Positions 43,696 through 46,012 of a stretch of DNA of 46,012 nucleotides are shown piece by piece. The notes under the pieces were generated by a model. The model did not search any database, was not told where the DNA came from, and saw only the letters and a program-made list of their open reading frames with translations. Position 1 is the first letter of the stretch. The number at the start of each line of letters is the position of its first letter. The stretch spans positions 1 to 46,012 of the forward strand of contig NZ_LXTT01000129.1 in NCBI RefSeq assembly GCF_001683915.1. Reading direction: 5' to 3'. A program made the translations under genes and the position numbers. The DNA is from Allomuricauda sp. CP2A. Its GTDB lineage: Bacteria > Bacteroidota > Bacteroidia > Flavobacteriales > Flavobacteriaceae.

Positions 43696-44268
43696 GTGAC
43701 CAAAGAAGAACTGCATATTTCCCTGAAATCGGGAAGACTTTCCAAAGCCGATGTGGACCAACTCGTCAACAAATTGGTAAAGTACCCTGACTTGGTGGGC
43801 GAACTCCTCGAAGCAATTTTGCTGGAAGAACAGGAAGGCACCTTCAACGCTAGTTGGACGTTTCGACATCTGATGCAAAAGAAACTGGACTACTTGTTAC
43901 CTTTTTTCAACGAATTTACAGAACTATTGGGCAGCTTAAAATCCGAAGCTACCATCCGAGCCGTGGCCTGTGTCTGTGAAATGGTGTGCGTGGCCTATTT
44001 CAAAAAGAAAGACCCAGCCTTTCAAAAGGTAGTCTCAGACGAACAATTGGAAAAAATAATGACCGCCTGTTTTGATTGGCTTATCAGTGACATGAACATG
44101 GCCCCCAAGGTCTTTTCCATGACCAGTCTGTACTATTTGGGGCTAAAATTTGACTGGGTGCACCCACAATTACGACTGATTTTGGAGGACACCTATGCAT
44201 CGGGGACCACCGGGTATCAAAACCGGGCCAAAAAAACACTGGACAAGTTAGCCCAAATAGGCCGCTAA
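43696..44268 (+). CDS. Helical protein of unknown function upstream of purB
   Basis: 190 residues, read from a GTG at 43696; a stop codon at 43681 rules out any longer upstream start. The protein is entirely alpha-helical by composition, with HEAT-like or tetratricopeptide-like amphipathic segments (about 20-70, 75-115, 125-185) but no motif I recognise. It ends 48 bases before purB on the same strand, so the two may be cotranscribed. Flavobacterial genomes often have such a gene next to purB, from memory; a role with adenylosuccinate lyase is only suggested by position. Confidence 0.75.
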   Translation: MTKEELHISLKSGRLSKADVDQLVNKLVKYPDLVGELLEAILLEEQEGTFNASWTFRHLMQKKLDYLLPFFNEFTELLGSLKSEATIRAVACVCEMVCVAYFKKKDPAFQKVVSDEQLEKIMTACFDWLISDMNMAPKVFSMTSLYYLGLKFDWVHPQLRLILEDTYASGTTGYQNRAKKTLDKLAQIGR

Positions 44269-44316
44269 ACTCCATGGGTTTAAGTATCTTTGCAACTTTC
44301 AAAATTGTTCGTAGAA

Positions 44317-45660
44317 ATGTCCCTAACACAACTCAACGCCATTTCACCCATTGATGGCAGGTATAGAAGCAAGACCAAAAGCCTGAAGGATTATTTTTCC
44401 GAAGAGGCCCTCATCAAGTACCGAGTTCAGGTGGAAATTGAATATTTCATCGCGCTTTGTGAAATTCCACTGCCACAATTGGCCGATTTTGACACAAAAA
44501 AATTCCCTGAACTTCAGAAAATCTATCAAGAGTTTACTTCGAAAGATGCGCAGGCCATCAAAGAGATTGAAAAGGTCACGAACCACGATGTAAAGGCGGT
44601 TGAGTATTTCATCAAACAACAATTTGATGCCTTGGGATTGGAAAAACACAAGGAATTTATCCATTTTGGATTGACCTCGCAGGACATCAACAACACCGCC
44701 ATCCCCCTTTCCATCAAAGAGGCGATGAACGATGTATATGTGCCTTCGTATTTTGAGGTATTCGAAAAGTTGAAGGAACTGGCCGCGGCATGGGAGAACA
44801 TTCCCATGTTGGCACGGACGCACGGGCAACCCGCCTCCCCCACCCGTTTGGGCAAGGAGATTGCCGTTTTTGTGGAACGGTTCAAGGAGCAGTTCAATTT
44901 ATTGAATGATATACCCAGCGCAGCCAAATTTGGTGGCGCCACCGGAAATTACAATGCCCATAAAGTGGCCTATCCCCAAACGGATTGGAAAGCTTTTGGA
45001 AAGCAATTTGTACAGGAGAAATTGGGCTTGCACCACTCCTTCCCCACCACCCAGATTGAGCACTATGACCACATGGCGGCCCTTTTTGACGCCTTAAAGC
45101 GCATCAATACCATCCTTATTGACTTGGATAGGGACTTTTGGACCTATATTTCCATGGAGTATTTTAAGCAGAAAATCAAAAAAGGGGAAGTGGGTTCATC
45201 GGCCATGCCGCACAAGGTAAACCCCATCGATTTTGAGAATTCCGAGGGAAATTTGGGCCTGGCGAACGCTGTTTTTGAGCATTTGTCCGCCAAACTGCCC
45301 ATTTCCAGATTGCAGCGGGACTTAACGGATAGCACTGTATTGCGAAATGTGGGCGTTCCCTTTGCGCATACTTTGGTAGGATTCCAATCTACTTTAAAAG
45401 GGTTGAACAAATTGGTGTTGAACCAAGCCAAATTTGAGCAGGATTTAGAGGACAATTGGGCCGTGGTGGCCGAAGCCATCCAGACGATTTTGCGTCGCGA
45501 AGGCTATCCCAATCCCTACGAAGCCCTAAAGGGCTTAACCCGAACCAATGAAAAAATCACCCAAAAGTCCATTGCGGATTTTATTGAGACCTTGGAGGTT
45601 TCGGATGCCATTAAAACGGAGTTGAAGCAGATTACCCCGGCGAATTATACGGGGGTGTAG
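44317..45660 (+). CDS. purB: Adenylosuccinate lyase
   Basis: 447 residues from the ATG at 44317; a longer in-frame TTG start is rejected because LNAISPIDGRYRS is the true family N terminus. It catalyses two purine steps: SAICAR to AICAR and adenylosuccinate to AMP. Fumarase/aspartase-family signature GSSAMPHKVNPIDFEN is at about 290-305, with the catalytic serine in the mobile GSSAMPHK loop; THGQPASPTRLGKE (about 168-181) carries the catalytic His. It follows the helical protein gene; no purine-biosynthesis neighbours. Confidence 0.97.
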   Translation: MSLTQLNAISPIDGRYRSKTKSLKDYFSEEALIKYRVQVEIEYFIALCEIPLPQLADFDTKKFPELQKIYQEFTSKDAQAIKEIEKVTNHDVKAVEYFIKQQFDALGLEKHKEFIHFGLTSQDINNTAIPLSIKEAMNDVYVPSYFEVFEKLKELAAAWENIPMLARTHGQPASPTRLGKEIAVFVERFKEQFNLLNDIPSAAKFGGATGNYNAHKVAYPQTDWKAFGKQFVQEKLGLHHSFPTTQIEHYDHMAALFDALKRINTILIDLDRDFWTYISMEYFKQKIKKGEVGSSAMPHKVNPIDFENSEGNLGLANAVFEHLSAKLPISRLQRDLTDSTVLRNVGVPFAHTLVGFQSTLKGLNKLVLNQAKFEQDLEDNWAVVAEAIQTILRREGYPNPYEALKGLTRTNEKITQKSIADFIETLEVSDAIKTELKQITPANYTGV

Positions 45661-45721
45661 AGTGTAGATTGTGTTGTTTTTATTCTAAATATCTCGGCTA
45701 TAAGTTATTGCCTTCTGGCCT

Positions 45722-46012
45722 TTAGTTCAGTTTTCTGTCGTCAGTCTTTGATTTATTCCACATTTCTTTCATCAAATCTTTGGTGGTCTCATCTTCAAAA
45801 AATTTTTCAATTCTTTTTCTATCCTTACTTTTTAAATCACCTTTTATTAATTGGCAATTATCTAACCTGAAAACAGCATTAATTGAATTATCACTTGATT
45901 TCACGTGAAAATGAGGTGGGTTATGGTCATTAGGGTAAATTTCTATTTTTAGATTTCGTATTCTTCCCACGAGCTCTTTAATAAAATAGAATTCTCCATC
46001 AGGAGTGATGAC
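45722..46012 (-). CDS. DUF4160 protein, cut off at its start by the window end
   Basis: The frame stays open past 45970 to the last base, so the true start lies beyond the window; the GTG at 45970 is not needed. The visible 96 residues end at the stop at 45722. The preceding residues include VITPDGEFYFIKELVG, then NLKIEIYPNDHNPPHFHV, the DUF4160 signature with PPHFHV. DUF4160 genes are often found beside DUF2442 genes in accessory regions. No DUF2442 lies downstream here; one may lie upstream, outside the window. The stretch is AT-rich. Confidence 0.8.
   Translation of the reverse strand, partial: VITPDGEFYFIKELVGRIRNLKIEIYPNDHNPPHFHVKSSDNSINAVFRLDNCQLIKGDLKSKDRKRIEKFFEDETTKDLMKEMWNKSKTDDRKLN

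Overview
The window is a chromosome segment from a member of the Bacteroidota, almost certainly family Flavobacteriaceae. The genus is inferred only loosely, as a marine Muricauda/Allomuricauda-like organism. Four signals support this. A TonB-dependent receptor with a carboxypeptidase-like plug extension is paired with a DUF4249 lipoprotein. Several Flavobacteriaceae-type families (DUF4294, DUF6095-like, DUF6495-like) are present. Many genes carry the Bacteroidota promoter -7 box TAnnTTTG and lack clear Shine-Dalgarno sites. Serine synthesis uses a SerB-SerA-ACT fusion. I see no tRNA, rRNA, CRISPR, insertion sequence or prophage. Most of the 48 protein genes are housekeeping.

Layout. 1-4625: low-molecular-weight phosphatase and RsmI-like methylase (+), a lysozyme-fold protein (-), and the overlapping cluster dapF-GNAT-mltG (-) linking lysine/peptidoglycan precursor synthesis to glycan-strand processing. 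4696-10471: HtrA protease, a long GAPDH, a coiled-coil membrane protein, GNAT, trmD, a small membrane protein and rplS (+). 10472-11055: a gene-free stretch with its own promoter-like sequence, several hairpins (two with UUCG loops) and a strong terminator, which I interpret as an undescribed structured RNA of about 390 nt. 11056-16651: monomeric isocitrate dehydrogenase, then the TonB receptor/DUF4249 pair. 16661-22313: GntP permease, two small lineage-specific genes, M42 peptidase, a double dispersed-repeat block, Nudix hydrolase and hisS. 22314-24746: a heptamer tandem array at the hisS promoter, a collagen-like lipoprotein, a DUF6495-like gene and a DUF4168 protein. 24774-25988: rpsF-rpsR-rplI operon (-). 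26171-31592: an orphan LytTR response regulator facing the nadC-yihY-DUF2147-priA cluster. 31685-35707: rlmH, the serBA fusion flanked by heptamer-periodic repeats, an ICMT-like methyltransferase and rdgB. 35730-41472: DEAD-box RNA helicase with a long leader, a carboxypeptidase-regulatory-like protein, a GH13 amylase lipoprotein, SRPBCC protein and TrmH-family methylase. 41559-46012: an AT-rich divergent nucleoside-hydrolase-like exported protein, a zinc-ligand-less sirtuin, haem-binding domain protein, a helical protein coupled to purB, and a DUF4160 gene cut by the window end.

The most unusual things are not protein-coding: the candidate RNA at about 10560-10957, the recurrence of 7-bp periodic intergenic arrays of unrelated sequence (22371-22447, 32239-32371, 34434-34608), and double-hairpin dispersed elements at 29-116 and 20188-20374. 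Among proteins, the SerB-SerA fusion, the cysteine-free YxxR sirtuin and the odd nucleoside-hydrolase-like protein deserve a second look. All family assignments come from reading motifs; no database search was run.
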